A DNA stretch of 24,680 nt from Lutacidiplasma sp049802875 (GCA_049802875.1 JBARNH010000015.1:1-24680); one strand, 5' to 3'; positions 1 through 8,855 are shown, counted from the first letter of the stretch. Numbers and translations: made by a program. Notes: generated from the letters alone by a model not told the origin.

Positions 1-594
1 GTTGCACCGAGCTCGAGGGACGCAGCGGCATCCCATAGACGTTGCCGAGGCCGGATGAAGGGAACTGCTTCCAGTGGAAACGTCAGTCCGTCGTCGGCGG
101 ATTGGCCCTTAACTTATCGGCAATGGAGGGCTGTCTAAGTAGCAACTATCCAGACTCCTTCCGGAGAAAGACGCGCTCGTCCGACCCAGCGTGTGCGGAG
201 AAGGTTTCTGCATGGCTCGGGTCGAAGCACGGGCTCAAGGTTCTCTCTCAATCGCATCCGACCCTACGGGTGTAGAGAAACTGTCTCAGCAGTTCGGGGG
301 CCCGACGTTTGCCGTAGGGGGTTCCGCAACCATCGCCCGCACGACTCGCGAAGCGGTCGGCCATTCGCCGGCCCTCCGACGACGTTGTCTCCCTCCATGC
401 TCTTATGGAGAGGTATTGCCCAGGAATGTCTCGCACTCCGCGCTCGTCTGGTGCCGACATGCCTTCAACGGAGCCCAACTCGGGAGAGGGTCATGGGGAT
501 CGAGGCCCATCAGTCACAGCACGCCAGAAGGGCACCTTCCCTGATGGCCAGGGCCGAGAGAAAGGACTTATCGAGCAGCCGCCGGTAGCCCTCT
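1..594. other. No supported gene (5' end of window)
   Basis: Several short frames are open here, but none gives a recognisable domain, a hydrophobic pattern or a convincing start. No tRNA-like cloverleaf or CRISPR repeat was seen. The only element I can argue for is the AT-rich box just before the first gene, listed separately. Confidence 0.5.
562..573 (+). promoter_or_regulatory. Possible TATA box for the GT87-like gene
   Basis: A purine-rich stretch (AAAGGA) followed by CTTATC lies about 25 bases upstream of the GTG at 595. That is the spacing expected for an archaeal BRE/TATA element driving a leaderless transcript. It is weak by itself, but it fits the GTG as start, because an in-frame TAG at 586-588 excludes a longer protein. 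Confidence 0.35.
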
Positions 595-2232
595 GTGGAT
601 CCTCTCGACAGTGAGGCGGCGAGGTCAGGGAGCGGACTTTCAAGGGCCGCTCCGGCAGTGACTGTTCTCTCCCCGGGGCTCCGGCTACTTGAGCGATTGA
701 ATCGGCCGGTTCGCCACTGGGTCGCCCGACTGAAGTCTGATCCTGCGATCCCAATCACGGTCCTAACGTTCGCCGTCACGATTGTTCTAGGGCTTCTCAT
801 CTTGGGGCACCTCTTTCCCCAGCCCCTCTCCACGCACTACCCTCCGGCATGGGCCTCGTGGCTCGACATCTTCGTCACCTTTCCACTCTTGGCGATTCTG
901 TGTTGCTTGTCCTTTCGTGGCTCACGAGGAATTCCCGCGCTGCTGTCGCTCGTGCTGGTCATTCCCATCGTTCAGATTTTCGCATCATACTTCGTCTACT
1001 ATGCGGCTACGCCGCTCGGGCTTGCGGCGCTCAAGATCCCGTGGCCCTCACGCGTTTCCGCCTACGAGTTTGGTCCGATTCTCGCGATAGCCCTCGTGTC
1101 GGGACTTCTATTGGGTCGAGGTCTCTTTCGCGACCTGCCCGAACTGCGTCCCAAGGTGAGTCGGGGTGTGCTAATCCTCGCCGCGATTAGTTCCGTGCTC
1201 CTCGCGTATTGGCAGTATACGCTGCGATACCTCAGCGGAGCGCGCCTCGCGACTTTGGTCTCGGACGTCGGGATCACGACGAACGCGGGCGGACGTGACC
1301 TCCTCCACGGGATCAACCCGTACACCCACCCGTTGCCACCCTGGGGTGGTCACGGCTCGATTATCTATGGTCCCGTGGCGTTTGGCTTGGCCTCCCCCTT
1401 TTCGGCCCTTCCCGCTACGATGGCATCCCAGGTTGCTGTCGCCTTCTTCGTGGCGATGATGTGCGTCGGGATCTGGAAGGCCGTTCGACTGTTTAACCCT
1501 CAGCTGGCGTTGCCGGGGGCTCTGCTCTTTCTCGCCTTGCCCACAACCTCCTGGATGTTGGAGGCCAGCATGGAAATCCATGCCATCACCGGCGCCGTGG
1601 TGGTTTGGACGCTCTACGCTTTTCTGGCCCGACGGGATGCGTTGGTCGGACTCCTGGTCGGAATTGGAGCGCTGACGTCGATCGTGCCCGGGCTCTTGAT
1701 CTTCCCGCTCGCCTTGGCCGAGAAGTCTTGGAAGTACCGGCTCACCGTGCTGTTGTCGTTTCTGGTCTTGCTCGGCGGAACCGTGCTCTTGGCGCTTCGG
1801 TTTTCACCTTCCCTGGTTAGAGGCGTGCCCGAGTTTCTTCACCGTCAGCTCAGCACTTCCGGGACGCTAGTCCTCAACTCATATCTCCCCGGCTCGGTGA
1901 ATCTCGTTCTCAAGCCGGCCTGCCTTGCGATTCTGGTAGGCTGGAGCTTGTACGCCGCCAGCCGGGCCAAATCCCGGCTTGACGTTCTTCGTGTGGCGGC
2001 GGTGGTTCTCGTTCTGGTCCCGTTCGCTATCGGGTTTTACTACACATTCTTCTTCCTTTGGGGAAGTGCGGCCGTGGTGATGTACCTAATGGCCACTATT
2101 CGGCTTCCGTCGAGTTCCGAGCCGACGGATTCGATCCCACCCGGAGCTTCGATATCCTTCGAGCCAGCAGCCGTCCCACCGAAAATCGCCCGGTCAGACC
2201 CCTCGTCGCCGGAACCCGGCCCCATGACCTGA
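595..2232 (+). CDS. Polytopic membrane glycosyltransferase, GT87/DUF2029-like (GT-C fold)
   Basis: This is a 545-residue integral membrane protein with about 10-12 hydrophobic segments spread from residue 53 to 500. A loop at residues 231-262 carries the pattern G-G-R-D-x-L-x-G-x-N-P-Y followed by I-Y-G-P. That is characteristic of GT87/DUF2029-type polyprenyl-phosphate-mannose-dependent transferases. Such GT-C enzymes take a lipid-linked sugar and extend a glycan on the outer face of the membrane. The C-terminal 50 residues are Ser/Pro-rich and probably disordered. The start is GTG, since a TAG lies three codons upstream. It is convergent with the sulfatase-fold gene at 2711-4225, and the flippase and other glycosyltransferases nearby support a role in surface glycan assembly. 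The donor and acceptor sugars cannot be read from sequence. The family call is fairly firm; the exact reaction is not. Confidence 0.75.
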   Translation: MDPLDSEAARSGSGLSRAAPAVTVLSPGLRLLERLNRPVRHWVARLKSDPAIPITVLTFAVTIVLGLLILGHLFPQPLSTHYPPAWASWLDIFVTFPLLAILCCLSFRGSRGIPALLSLVLVIPIVQIFASYFVYYAATPLGLAALKIPWPSRVSAYEFGPILAIALVSGLLLGRGLFRDLPELRPKVSRGVLILAAISSVLLAYWQYTLRYLSGARLATLVSDVGITTNAGGRDLLHGINPYTHPLPPWGGHGSIIYGPVAFGLASPFSALPATMASQVAVAFFVAMMCVGIWKAVRLFNPQLALPGALLFLALPTTSWMLEASMEIHAITGAVVVWTLYAFLARRDALVGLLVGIGALTSIVPGLLIFPLALAEKSWKYRLTVLLSFLVLLGGTVLLALRFSPSLVRGVPEFLHRQLSTSGTLVLNSYLPGSVNLVLKPACLAILVGWSLYAASRAKSRLDVLRVAAVVLVLVPFAIGFYYTFFFLWGSAAVVMYLMATIRLPSSSEPTDSIPPGASISFEPAAVPPKIARSDPSSPEPGPMT

Positions 2233-2684
2233 CGATGATTCAACTGCGGTCCCGGCCGCGTGGTGCGGGCGCGTCGTTTGGGCTGATGCCCTGGATCCAT
2301 TCCTCCTATCGCCAACACACGACGAAGCTGACGCTTCGGGTCGAAACTCGACTCTCCAATGGATTCTTCCGTGGGATGCGTCCTCACAAAGAGTCAAGTT
2401 AGGGCCGGAAGGGATCCGACCGATATCAGTTCTCGTACCTGCGACACGGATCGCGCCTCGGCGGATTCGCGTGACTGGGTCCCGGGCGGCCCGGGTTAGA
2501 GTCCGCCGGGCGACCAGGTGATTCGTTCCGCAGCCCCTATCCAGAGCTTATCCGGGTGTACAGTAGTACTAAGTCCTCCCGGCGGAACTTGCAGGACGTG
2601 ATACGGCCGCGAAGACTGTTCAACCCGGTCGAGCCTTGAAATCGCCCACCACGGGTGCTAGTCGTCGCTTCGCAGATCGAGCCC
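2233..2684. other. Convergent intergenic stretch, no gene
   Basis: About 450 bases lie between two genes pointing at each other. No coding frame is convincing. A GC hairpin is possible at 2481-2495 (two CCCGGG blocks around a CGG centre). It could serve either gene as a 3' end structure, but no U-run follows it. Confidence 0.4.
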
Positions 2685-2706
2685 GGTACCTTCACATCGA
2701 AGGACC
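2685..2706 (-). terminator. Stem-loop just after the sulfatase-fold gene
   Basis: CCTTC (2689-2693) pairs with GAAGG (2699-2703) across a five-base loop. The outer GGT/ACC pairs extend the stem with one bulged base. It begins four bases after the stop codon of the minus-strand gene at 2711. Archaeal terminators usually depend on T-runs rather than hairpins and none is evident here, so an mRNA 3' end structure is as likely as a terminator. Confidence 0.3.
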
Positions 2707-2710
2707 GACC

Positions 2711-4225
2711 TCAACCGTTGGGCGAGGAATCGTACTGAGGCCGCACCCTCGCATCCCCGACGGCCATCGGGTCGGGTTGGCCACGCCCCCTGCCAGCCAC
2801 TTGACGGCAGATCAGAGTTTGGATCTCGAGCATCTGTTGACGAAGTCCCCCGAGATCGGGGGGGACAGATTTCGTGGACTCCTCAGTTCCAAGGCGTCCT
2901 ACGGAGGATGCATCATCGACATCAAAGGGCAACTGAAGTCGACCTTCCACCGAAATAGCGAGAAGTCCAAAGCGGTCCAACCAGTCGAGTCGTTCCTGAG
3001 GTATCCTCTTCCCGGTCCCAATCGTGTAGCCGTCCGACAAGGTCCACACGGGCGTAGAGCGGACTTCCTCCTGCGCGGCGCCCAGGACCAAGCCGTCGGT
3101 CGTCCACTTTGCGGGGATTCCTGCTTCCGAGAGGATGGTGGGCATTACGTCGACCGTACTCACCCATTGCGTCGAGCGCTTTCCGGAGTGACGCGCATGC
3201 GGGAACTGGATGGCCAGCGGGACCCTGACCACTTCCTCTTCCAGCAATCCTGCGTGGAAGATCGTGTCTTGGGCCGAGAACATCTGCCCGTGATCGCTCA
3301 TCACCACAATGACTGAGTTCTCGCCAGGACGGGAGGCGCGCAGCGCTTCCAATATCCGACCTACACGCCGATCGAGCGTTTCGATGGTCCGCAGGTAAAG
3401 CCATTCGAGATTGGCCAGTTCCGATGGCGACGGTTTCCACCGACCTTGGAACCAACCGTCTCGATCCTGGCGGGTGGTGAGAAGCCGGAGATACTCGATT
3501 GGCGAGAGTCGACCAAGCTCGGTGCCAATGTAGGGTTCATGCGCGTCCATCAAACCGATCAAACCGAATACTGGAGACTCCCCGGACAACGACTCGAGCT
3601 GCGATCGAAGCTTGGATTCGACCCATGGGCTCGCCAAGAATCGTCCCTCGGGATGGGAACTCCGAAACCTACCGGCCATGCGTGTTGGGAAATCGACGAT
3701 GAGCGGAAAGCGTCGCATGACTCTCTTGGTGGCGGATCGAAACTTAACCATCGGTTGAGGGGAGGCGGTAACGACGCCGCCCGGCGAGATTGTCATGCCT
3801 GGGCACGGCGGGCTCAGTGCCCTGAGATACGTGTCGCTCCCCGCTCCCAGCATGACGGTCTGGAAGCCCCTTGTGATTCCGATCCACGGCGGCTTGACGA
3901 GCGAGTTCGCGCTGATCAGGAATGTCTGGTAGTCATTCGCTCGGAGAATCTCGGCTAGTGTTGGGATGTTCGCGGGAAGATCGGGGGCACCACGATAGTA
4001 CACTTGGTGATGCCACGGGTAAAGTCCGGTGAGAAGGCTCGCGTGGGTTACCTGAGAATAGGGGGCCGTGGTCACAGCATTTTCGAACCACAGGCTTCCG
4101 GCGAGGAATGAACGCATGGCCGGCAGCTTCCCGGGGTCCCGGAGAAGCTCGGTAAGAGCTCGGGCTGAAACGCAATCCAGAACAATGAGAAACACGTCGG
4201 GTCGGTTCTCGACGGCTTCGACCAT
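2711..4225 (-). CDS. Sulfatase-fold (alkaline phosphatase superfamily) hydrolase or transferase, Ser at the nucleophile position
   Basis: The 504-residue protein has the sulfatase layout. Strand one ends in L-D-C with metal ligand D17. The block S57-Q-V-T-H-A-S-L-L-T-G stands where C-x-P-S-R-A-S is found in formylglycine sulfatases. D-A-H-E-P-Y is at 227-232, and S-D-H-G is at 310-313 (metal ligands). Position 57 is Ser, and neither Pro nor Arg follows in the usual places, so conversion to formylglycine looks unlikely. A phosphatase, phosphodiesterase or phospho-group transferase is therefore as plausible as a sulfatase. No signal peptide or membrane segment is seen, which suggests a cytoplasmic protein. 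A TATA-like box lies 28 bases upstream of the ATG. A second, divergent paralogue is encoded at 10122-11753. The family is sure; the substrate is not. Confidence 0.85.
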   Translation of the reverse strand: MVEAVENRPDVFLIVLDCVSARALTELLRDPGKLPAMRSFLAGSLWFENAVTTAPYSQVTHASLLTGLYPWHHQVYYRGAPDLPANIPTLAEILRANDYQTFLISANSLVKPPWIGITRGFQTVMLGAGSDTYLRALSPPCPGMTISPGGVVTASPQPMVKFRSATKRVMRRFPLIVDFPTRMAGRFRSSHPEGRFLASPWVESKLRSQLESLSGESPVFGLIGLMDAHEPYIGTELGRLSPIEYLRLLTTRQDRDGWFQGRWKPSPSELANLEWLYLRTIETLDRRVGRILEALRASRPGENSVIVVMSDHGQMFSAQDTIFHAGLLEEEVVRVPLAIQFPHARHSGKRSTQWVSTVDVMPTILSEAGIPAKWTTDGLVLGAAQEEVRSTPVWTLSDGYTIGTGKRIPQERLDWLDRFGLLAISVEGRLQLPFDVDDASSVGRLGTEESTKSVPPDLGGLRQQMLEIQTLICRQVAGRGRGQPDPMAVGDARVRPQYDSSPNG

Positions 4226-4252
4226 TGTCGGCTCTAGATTCGAGAGTGAGCA

Positions 4253-4261
4253 GTATAACCC
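4253..4261 (-). promoter_or_regulatory. TATA box (GGGTTATAC) for the sulfatase-fold gene
   Basis: On the minus strand the sequence reads GGGTTATACTGC. The box ends 28 bases before the ATG at 4225, so the predicted transcript has a leader of only a few bases. The same 12 bases recur on the plus strand at 13276-13287, ahead of another glycosyltransferase gene. Confidence 0.6.
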
Positions 4262-4483
4262 GCTTAGCTTTAGAGATATGCTTGACAGCGCCTAGGCACA
4301 CTTTGCGGACGCGCTACGCTCCTTCGGAAACCGGCGGCCATTGGCAGGAAAACCGGGGAGTCGGTCCGCCGAGTCGACGCTAAGCGAAAAGTCACCAGAA
4401 ACGCGCGAATCGGAGGTACTCTGACACGGCCAAACAGTGGGGCGATGATACCCCGCATGACCGAGACGCTCCGTGTCTAAGGA

Positions 4484-5533
4484 CTACCTGAATTCGCGCC
4501 ATCGACGGAACATTTGACCAGCAATCTTCGGTGCGATGGCGTTCAGCACCCCACTCGTCGCACCGAAGAGTTCTCTCGGTCGAGGGTGGCCGGCCCCGTA
4601 CTGCATCAAAGCTCGAGTCCGTCGGACGGTCTCGGGCCAGGATCCTTCGCCGGCCCAGAGCGCTTGAAAGGTTTCCCAGAGAGCTATGTCGCCTTGGATC
4701 AAGTCACGGACATGGACCAAGTCACGTCGCGCTGCCTCGTTCATCGCCACGCGAAACATCTCCAGATGTCCTTGGATGAACTGGTCGTACGATGAAGGTT
4801 CTGACGAAGCCTGAACGGCTGTGTGCTGCGGCGCCGAGATGCTAGACGAGTGAACCCGATAACGAGTCAGACGGGAAGACGTGAGGAACGCGGGCCGTCC
4901 GCTGCTAAGCGCACCGTAGAAAAGGAAGGTGTCCTCGCCTTTACTGAGCTTGGGAAGATAGCTCGTGTAGGGATCGAGAAGCTCCCGCCGAAAGGCGATG
5001 GAGCTGTTGTTAAAATCAGGCTCGAACCGTAACGCTCTTGGGAGACCGCTTGCATCCGCAGCGGCTACCCAAAGGCTACGGCCTTCCGGCATCAACGACG
5101 ACGGATGCCTTAGGATCCTCGTGGGCCCAAGGAATGAGAGGGGCGTGTTGCCACCGTCCACGAAGGTCTGCGAATTGTGAAAGAAGATAGCGTCGGGCCG
5201 TTCCTCGAACACTCGGACCACCGATTCGATTTTAGCCGGTTCCCAGAGGTCATCGTCGTCCAGAAGTGCGATCACATCCCCCTTGGCGCAGGCCAACGCA
5301 GCTTGCAGTGCAAGACCTATAGGTCCCGGGGCCACCGTCACGTAATTGATGGTGACGCCGCGCTCTCCCGCCGCTCGTTCCGACTCCCTCGCGACTCGGA
5401 AGTCTCGAATCGCTGAGAGGAGGACAATCTCGAACGGTCGCGGGGTATTTTGATCGAGAATTGACCGGAAGGCTTCGGCCACGTAGGTCGTTCGCAGGTA
5501 GGTAATGAGCACTACCGAGATCGGATACCGCAT
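4484..5533 (-). CDS. Family 2 glycosyltransferase (GT-A fold)
   Basis: From the ATG at 5533 the protein has 349 residues. It opens with the GT2 N-terminal strand (P-I-S-V-V-L-I-T-Y, then the S-I-L-D-Q-N loop). It carries the nucleotide-sugar and metal-binding acidic cluster D-D-D-D-L-W at residues 92-97. The frame is open further upstream to 5656, but those 41 residues have no family similarity. A TATA-like box at 5574-5583 fits the ATG at 5533, so I prefer the shorter form. Membrane segments are not evident, so it probably works on the cytoplasmic side, adding a sugar to a lipid-linked intermediate. It is divergent from the flippase, which is the expected partner for exporting such an intermediate. 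Donor and acceptor are unknown. Confidence 0.85.
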   Translation of the reverse strand: MRYPISVVLITYLRTTYVAEAFRSILDQNTPRPFEIVLLSAIRDFRVARESERAAGERGVTINYVTVAPGPIGLALQAALACAKGDVIALLDDDDLWEPAKIESVVRVFEERPDAIFFHNSQTFVDGGNTPLSFLGPTRILRHPSSLMPEGRSLWVAAADASGLPRALRFEPDFNNSSIAFRRELLDPYTSYLPKLSKGEDTFLFYGALSSGRPAFLTSSRLTRYRVHSSSISAPQHTAVQASSEPSSYDQFIQGHLEMFRVAMNEAARRDLVHVRDLIQGDIALWETFQALWAGEGSWPETVRRTRALMQYGAGHPRPRELFGATSGVLNAIAPKIAGQMFRRWREFR

Positions 5534-5573
5534 GTCGCGGAAAGGATGACTCCGCACAGGCAGACGGGCCGAC

Positions 5574-5583
5574 TTACATAATT
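5574..5583 (-). promoter_or_regulatory. Possible TATA box for the GT2 gene
   Basis: The minus strand reads GAATTATGTAAG here. The AT-rich core ends about 42 bases before the ATG at 5533, predicting a leader of roughly 15 bases. It would lie inside the coding region if the upstream start at 5656 were used, which argues for the internal ATG. Confidence 0.45.
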
Positions 5584-5662
5584 CCTGCTGGCAGATTTCA
5601 GCGGGTCGAAGCTGCCCCACCGCGGGCTCCTCGCGCGCCGCAGAACTCTCCCCCACGCCTCG

Positions 5663-7393
5663 TTGCCTGGGGGTGAAGGAGCGGAGGGCGGGAGTGACAA
5701 TTCCGCCGACCGACGACGGACCACTCCGGAGCCTCAGCCCATCTGGGGACCCGAGCTAGGTTATACGTTAAGCAAGTGGTCGAGCGATGCGGGGGGACTG
5801 TCGATACTCGCGGATTCGGAAGAGACGTCGGCGATCGATTCCCTTGGCAAGGGAACGGTCATGATCGTCCTCGGCACATTCGCCTTCGCCCTGCTCGGTT
5901 ACGTGGGCCGTGTCTACGCAGCTCGAAAGTTAACGGTCGCGCAGTTTGGTGACTTCAACCTCGGCTTGGCCCTCGCCGGTCTCCTCTCACTGGTGGCACT
6001 GTTTGGCCTGCCCCAAGCGGTGGCACGGACGATTGCGCAGAGCCCTGATCCGGCTCGACGGCGTCGGGTCATTCGATTCGGGGCAATGGTCACTGGGGTC
6101 ACGGCGGTTAGCTCCTCGTTGCTGGTCTACTTCTTCGCGAGTACGATCGCGTCGGTGTTCGATCCCGCCCAACACACGGAACTGACCGCTGTCTTTCAGC
6201 TGTTCTCGGTAACGGTAGGAGTCACACTGGTCAGCACGTTCCTGGCCGCTATCTTCCAAGGGTTCGAGGATACCTTTCCCTATGCATGGCTCAACCAGGC
6301 GGTGCAGCCAGCCGCATTCCTGGTCTTTATTGTGATCTTCATTTCGTTCCACCTCGCGCTCGAGGGAGCGCTCCTCGCATGGGTGTTCTCGAACCTCGCC
6401 ACGTTCACCGCCCTCGCAATTTATCTCGTTCGTCGGCTTCCGAAGCACCTCGAGCCCGGCCCCGTGGCTAAGGAACTCCCGGCGGGCCTCTTGCCCCTCT
6501 CGTTCGCCCTCTGGGGAGTGACGACCCTGGCGTTTGTGACCGGGTATGTGGACACCTTGATCCTCGGCGCCTTTCGCCCCGCTGGACAAGTCGGAATTTA
6601 TTCCGCTGTCTTGACTCTGGCACGCGTAATCCTGGTCGCGGCCGCGGCCGTAACCTACATTTTCTTACCGGTCGCGGCTCGATTACACGGGCGGGGCGAC
6701 TTGGACACCCTAAAGGAGATGTTCGCGACGACCGCTCGTTGGATGATGATTCTTACCGTTCCCATGTTCTTCATATTTGCCCTTCTGCCGGTCGACTCGA
6801 TGACGAGTCTGTTCGGCCAAAGCTATGCGGCAGGCTCCACCGCCCTCGTTCTCGTTACGGTGGGTGCCCTGGTCTCGGTACTCTTCGGGCCGGTGAACGC
6901 CGCCCAGGCTGGCATGGGGCATACTCGACCGCTGTTGATATCGACCGGAATCTCGGCGGGAGCGAACGTCGCCCTCAGCTTCGCGCTTATTCCAACGTAC
7001 GGCCTGATTGGAGCTGCACTGGCATGGACGGTCGCGCGGATTCTGTACCCGGGCACTTCGGCGGTCCAACTCTATCTTGGTCACGACATTCAGCCCCTGC
7101 GTCGGTCCTTTGTCCTACCGCTTGTCCTCTCGCTCGGCGTGGGCACGCCATTGATTCTTGCGCTATCGCTGGTGCCGCATCCCACCTGGCTCATTTTTCC
7201 GATCCTCATCGGCGGCTTGGGCCTTTGCATAGTGACCGTCCTGGCGACGCGAAGCGTGGAACCCGGGGATTTCGTGATGTGCCGAATCGCGGAGGGAGCC
7301 CTAGGACGGCCGCTCCCAAGGTTGCGCCGATTAATGGAACGGTCCACTCATCGAAGGACGTCCGACGCCGCAGAAGGTCTCTTAGCCCCCTGA
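5663..7393 (+). CDS. Lipid-linked oligosaccharide flippase (Wzx/MVF-type polysaccharide biosynthesis protein)
   Basis: The 576-residue protein has 12-14 hydrophobic helices. Its first helix carries the typical flippase opening: G-K-G-T-V-M-I-V-L-G-T, then L-G-Y-V-G-R-V-Y-A-A-R-K-L, then F-G-D-F-N-L. This is the pattern of Wzx/RfbX-like members of the MOP superfamily, which turn undecaprenyl- or dolichol-linked oligosaccharides to the outer face. The first 60 residues are hydrophilic. The open frame begins with TTG at 5663, and the next good in-frame start is the ATG at 5861, which would cut into the first helix. A GGTTATAC box at 5759-5766 lies inside the frame, so the real start is uncertain. 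It is divergent from the GT2 gene and followed by a small membrane protein and a sulfotransferase. The function class is firm; the cargo is inferred. Confidence 0.88.
   Translation: MPGGEGAEGGSDNSADRRRTTPEPQPIWGPELGYTLSKWSSDAGGLSILADSEETSAIDSLGKGTVMIVLGTFAFALLGYVGRVYAARKLTVAQFGDFNLGLALAGLLSLVALFGLPQAVARTIAQSPDPARRRRVIRFGAMVTGVTAVSSSLLVYFFASTIASVFDPAQHTELTAVFQLFSVTVGVTLVSTFLAAIFQGFEDTFPYAWLNQAVQPAAFLVFIVIFISFHLALEGALLAWVFSNLATFTALAIYLVRRLPKHLEPGPVAKELPAGLLPLSFALWGVTTLAFVTGYVDTLILGAFRPAGQVGIYSAVLTLARVILVAAAAVTYIFLPVAARLHGRGDLDTLKEMFATTARWMMILTVPMFFIFALLPVDSMTSLFGQSYAAGSTALVLVTVGALVSVLFGPVNAAQAGMGHTRPLLISTGISAGANVALSFALIPTYGLIGAALAWTVARILYPGTSAVQLYLGHDIQPLRRSFVLPLVLSLGVGTPLILALSLVPHPTWLIFPILIGGLGLCIVTVLATRSVEPGDFVMCRIAEGALGRPLPRLRRLMERSTHRRTSDAAEGLLAP
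5759..5766 (+). promoter_or_regulatory. GGTTATAC box inside the annotated flippase start
   Basis: This octamer is the same as in the boxes at 4253, 13197 and 13277. Transcription starting about 28 bases further on (near 5794) would leave the TTG at 5663 out of the mRNA. It may be the real flippase promoter or a chance match. Confidence 0.35.
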
Positions 7394-7500
7394 GTCGTGG
7401 GAGCTGCGAGGGGGGCCGACCCCTTCCGCGGCGTAACTACAGGCCCCGGAGTCGTCCGAAGCAGGGTGCTCGGAGACACACCGAGCTGCAGGGGGTCATG

Positions 7501-7510
7501 TTTATTATAC
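7501..7510 (+). promoter_or_regulatory. TATA box (TTTATTATAC) for the 79-residue membrane protein
   Basis: This is a strong AT-rich element in GC-rich surroundings. Its last base lies 33 bases before the ATG at 7543, giving a leader of about five bases. It decides the start: the in-frame ATGs at 7498 and 7519 lie upstream of, or too close to, the box. Confidence 0.6.
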
Positions 7511-7542
7511 GACACCGTATGCCCCGTGCTAGGCAGCGGATC

Positions 7543-7782
7543 ATGACCACGACGCCTCAGCGGAAGCGAGCGCGTTCAATCGTCCTTCGAGCGGTTCTAC
7601 TAGGGGGGGTTGTGGCCGCCGCCATCCTGCCCAACCTAGGTGTCGTCCAAGCCAAATCGTCCAGCTTCTACCACACCGCCACCCCATCCGTCGTCACTCC
7701 GGCACTCCTCTTGGGAAGTGCGGGTGCGTTCGTAGTGCTGGGTGTTGTTGTCGCGTGGATCTTGCTACACCGCCTGGACTGA
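7543..7782 (+). CDS. Small two-helix membrane protein of unknown function
   Basis: The 79-residue protein starts with a positively charged end (Q-R-K-R-A-R). A hydrophobic helix of about 18 residues follows (roughly 15-34), then an outside loop of about 20 residues. A second helix (roughly 50-73) ends in H-R-L-D. By the positive-inside pattern both ends should face the cytoplasm, or the first helix is a cleaved signal. I do not recognise the family. The gene has its own TATA box and is followed three bases after the stop by a perfect 8-bp hairpin. It sits between the flippase and the sulfotransferase, so an accessory role at the membrane in glycan export is possible, but that is only context. 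Confidence 0.6.
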   Translation: MTTTPQRKRARSIVLRAVLLGGVVAAAILPNLGVVQAKSSSFYHTATPSVVTPALLLGSAGAFVVLGVVVAWILLHRLD

Positions 7783-7784
7783 GA

Positions 7785-7808
7785 AGCGACCACTTGGGAC
7801 TGGTCGCT
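7785..7808. repeat. Inverted repeat AGCGACCA / TGGTCGCT
   Basis: Two perfect 8-base arms (7785-7792 and 7801-7808) are separated by eight bases, right after the stop of the small membrane gene. The same arms recur at 11856-11888 around a different, longer centre. It could be a transcript-end hairpin or a binding site for a dimeric regulator. No T-run follows. Confidence 0.6.
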
Positions 7809-7886
7809 CTGCGACGCTCCGGGCCAGGGCACTTCTTCCTCATTTGGAACTATTGAGCGGTCGGACGACGAGGCAAGGCGCATCCG

Positions 7887-8855
7887 ATGGCTGATCCGGA
7901 CAACTCGAACCAGTCGCCAGGTGGAGATCGAGGGAACGTTGAGCGGCCCCCCCGCGGGTTACGGGTCGCGTATATCGTGGGTACGAATCGGTCGGGAGGG
8001 ACGTTGCTGTCGGCCCTCCTGGCCGCAAATCCGGGGGTTTTCGCCGCGGGCGAGGTCGTGACCTTGTCCATGCTTTCCGAGCACCCTACGCTGGCGTGCT
8101 CTTGTGGTGCGCTGGTCGCGGAGTGTCCGTTCTGGTCCAGCGTGTTGAAGGCGACGGATTCGCCGAGAGCACCGCCGGAGTCGTTACGCGTCACATCCCG
8201 GCTCGGCGAATTGAAGGAAATGATCGTCGTCGTCCTGGAGTATGCCGTCGGAATTCGACGATTGAACTCTAGGCTATCGTTTGTAGAGCGGCGGCTGCTT
8301 GCCATCTCGGAAGCCAGCCGAAGTTCCGTTATCATCGACTCGAGCAGGCATATCGGTCGAGGCTTGATGCTCCGGATGTTGCCCGGGGATCGGGTCAACG
8401 TAGTCTATATTCACCTAATTCGGGATGGTCGAGGGGTCGCTTGGTCCCTGAAGACCAGGCCGACCAACCCCCCCGGGGAGCCCCCGGAAACGGTCCCTGT
8501 CCCGATCGGAGCTGCGGGGTGGGTGTTGAGGAATCTACTCTGCACTCTCGTCTTCAATTCCTCCCCACGGCGCTACGCTAGAGTTCGGTATGAAGATCTC
8601 TTGGCGAATCCGGTAAAGGAGTTGCGGAGAATAGGCAGCCACCTAGGGCTCGATGTATCGACCGCCGTTGAGCGGCTTGGACGCGGGGAGCCCTTCTACG
8701 CTGACCACATTTTTGACGGCAACCCGAGGCTGTCCAACCGTGAGATCCGGCTCAATCTGGATACCCTCTGGCAGAGACAGATGCCAAGGCAAGACCAGAG
8801 GCTGGTCTGGTTTATCGGGGGCTGGTTGGCCCGATCGTACGGGTACCGGAGATGA
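7887..8855 (+). CDS. PAPS-dependent sulfotransferase family protein
   Basis: The 322-residue protein carries the two PAPS-binding signatures. The 5'-phosphosulfate loop G-T-N-R-S-G-G-T-L-L is at 32-41. The 3'-phosphate region R-D-G-R-G-V-A-W-S is at 179-187. A strand-end I-I-D-S-S-R lies at 149-154. The Cys cluster C-S-C-G then C-P-F-W at 71-83 is common in prokaryotic sulfotransferases of this type. It transfers sulfate from PAPS to a hydroxyl, here probably on a sugar of a lipid-linked or surface glycan, given the flippase and glycosyltransferases around it. No membrane segment is seen, so it should act in the cytoplasm where PAPS is made. The ATG at 7887 is preferred, although the first 20 residues are hydrophilic and unconserved-looking. 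The family is firm; the acceptor is inferred. Confidence 0.9.
   Translation: MADPDNSNQSPGGDRGNVERPPRGLRVAYIVGTNRSGGTLLSALLAANPGVFAAGEVVTLSMLSEHPTLACSCGALVAECPFWSSVLKATDSPRAPPESLRVTSRLGELKEMIVVVLEYAVGIRRLNSRLSFVERRLLAISEASRSSVIIDSSRHIGRGLMLRMLPGDRVNVVYIHLIRDGRGVAWSLKTRPTNPPGEPPETVPVPIGAAGWVLRNLLCTLVFNSSPRRYARVRYEDLLANPVKELRRIGSHLGLDVSTAVERLGRGEPFYADHIFDGNPRLSNREIRLNLDTLWQRQMPRQDQRLVWFIGGWLARSYGYRR

Noticed and set aside
2636..3316. 226-codon plus-strand frame
   Set aside because: It lies antisense to the sulfatase-fold gene and shows no domain. GC-rich genes often leave long opposite-strand frames.
5987..6589. 200-codon minus-strand frame
   Set aside because: It is antisense to the flippase, highly charged, and low in hydrophobic or domain features, which is the mirror of a membrane gene.
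6739..7500. First part of a long plus-strand frame ending at 7782
   Set aside because: It overlaps the flippase in another frame and has no domain. Only the last 79 codons, after the TATA box, look real.
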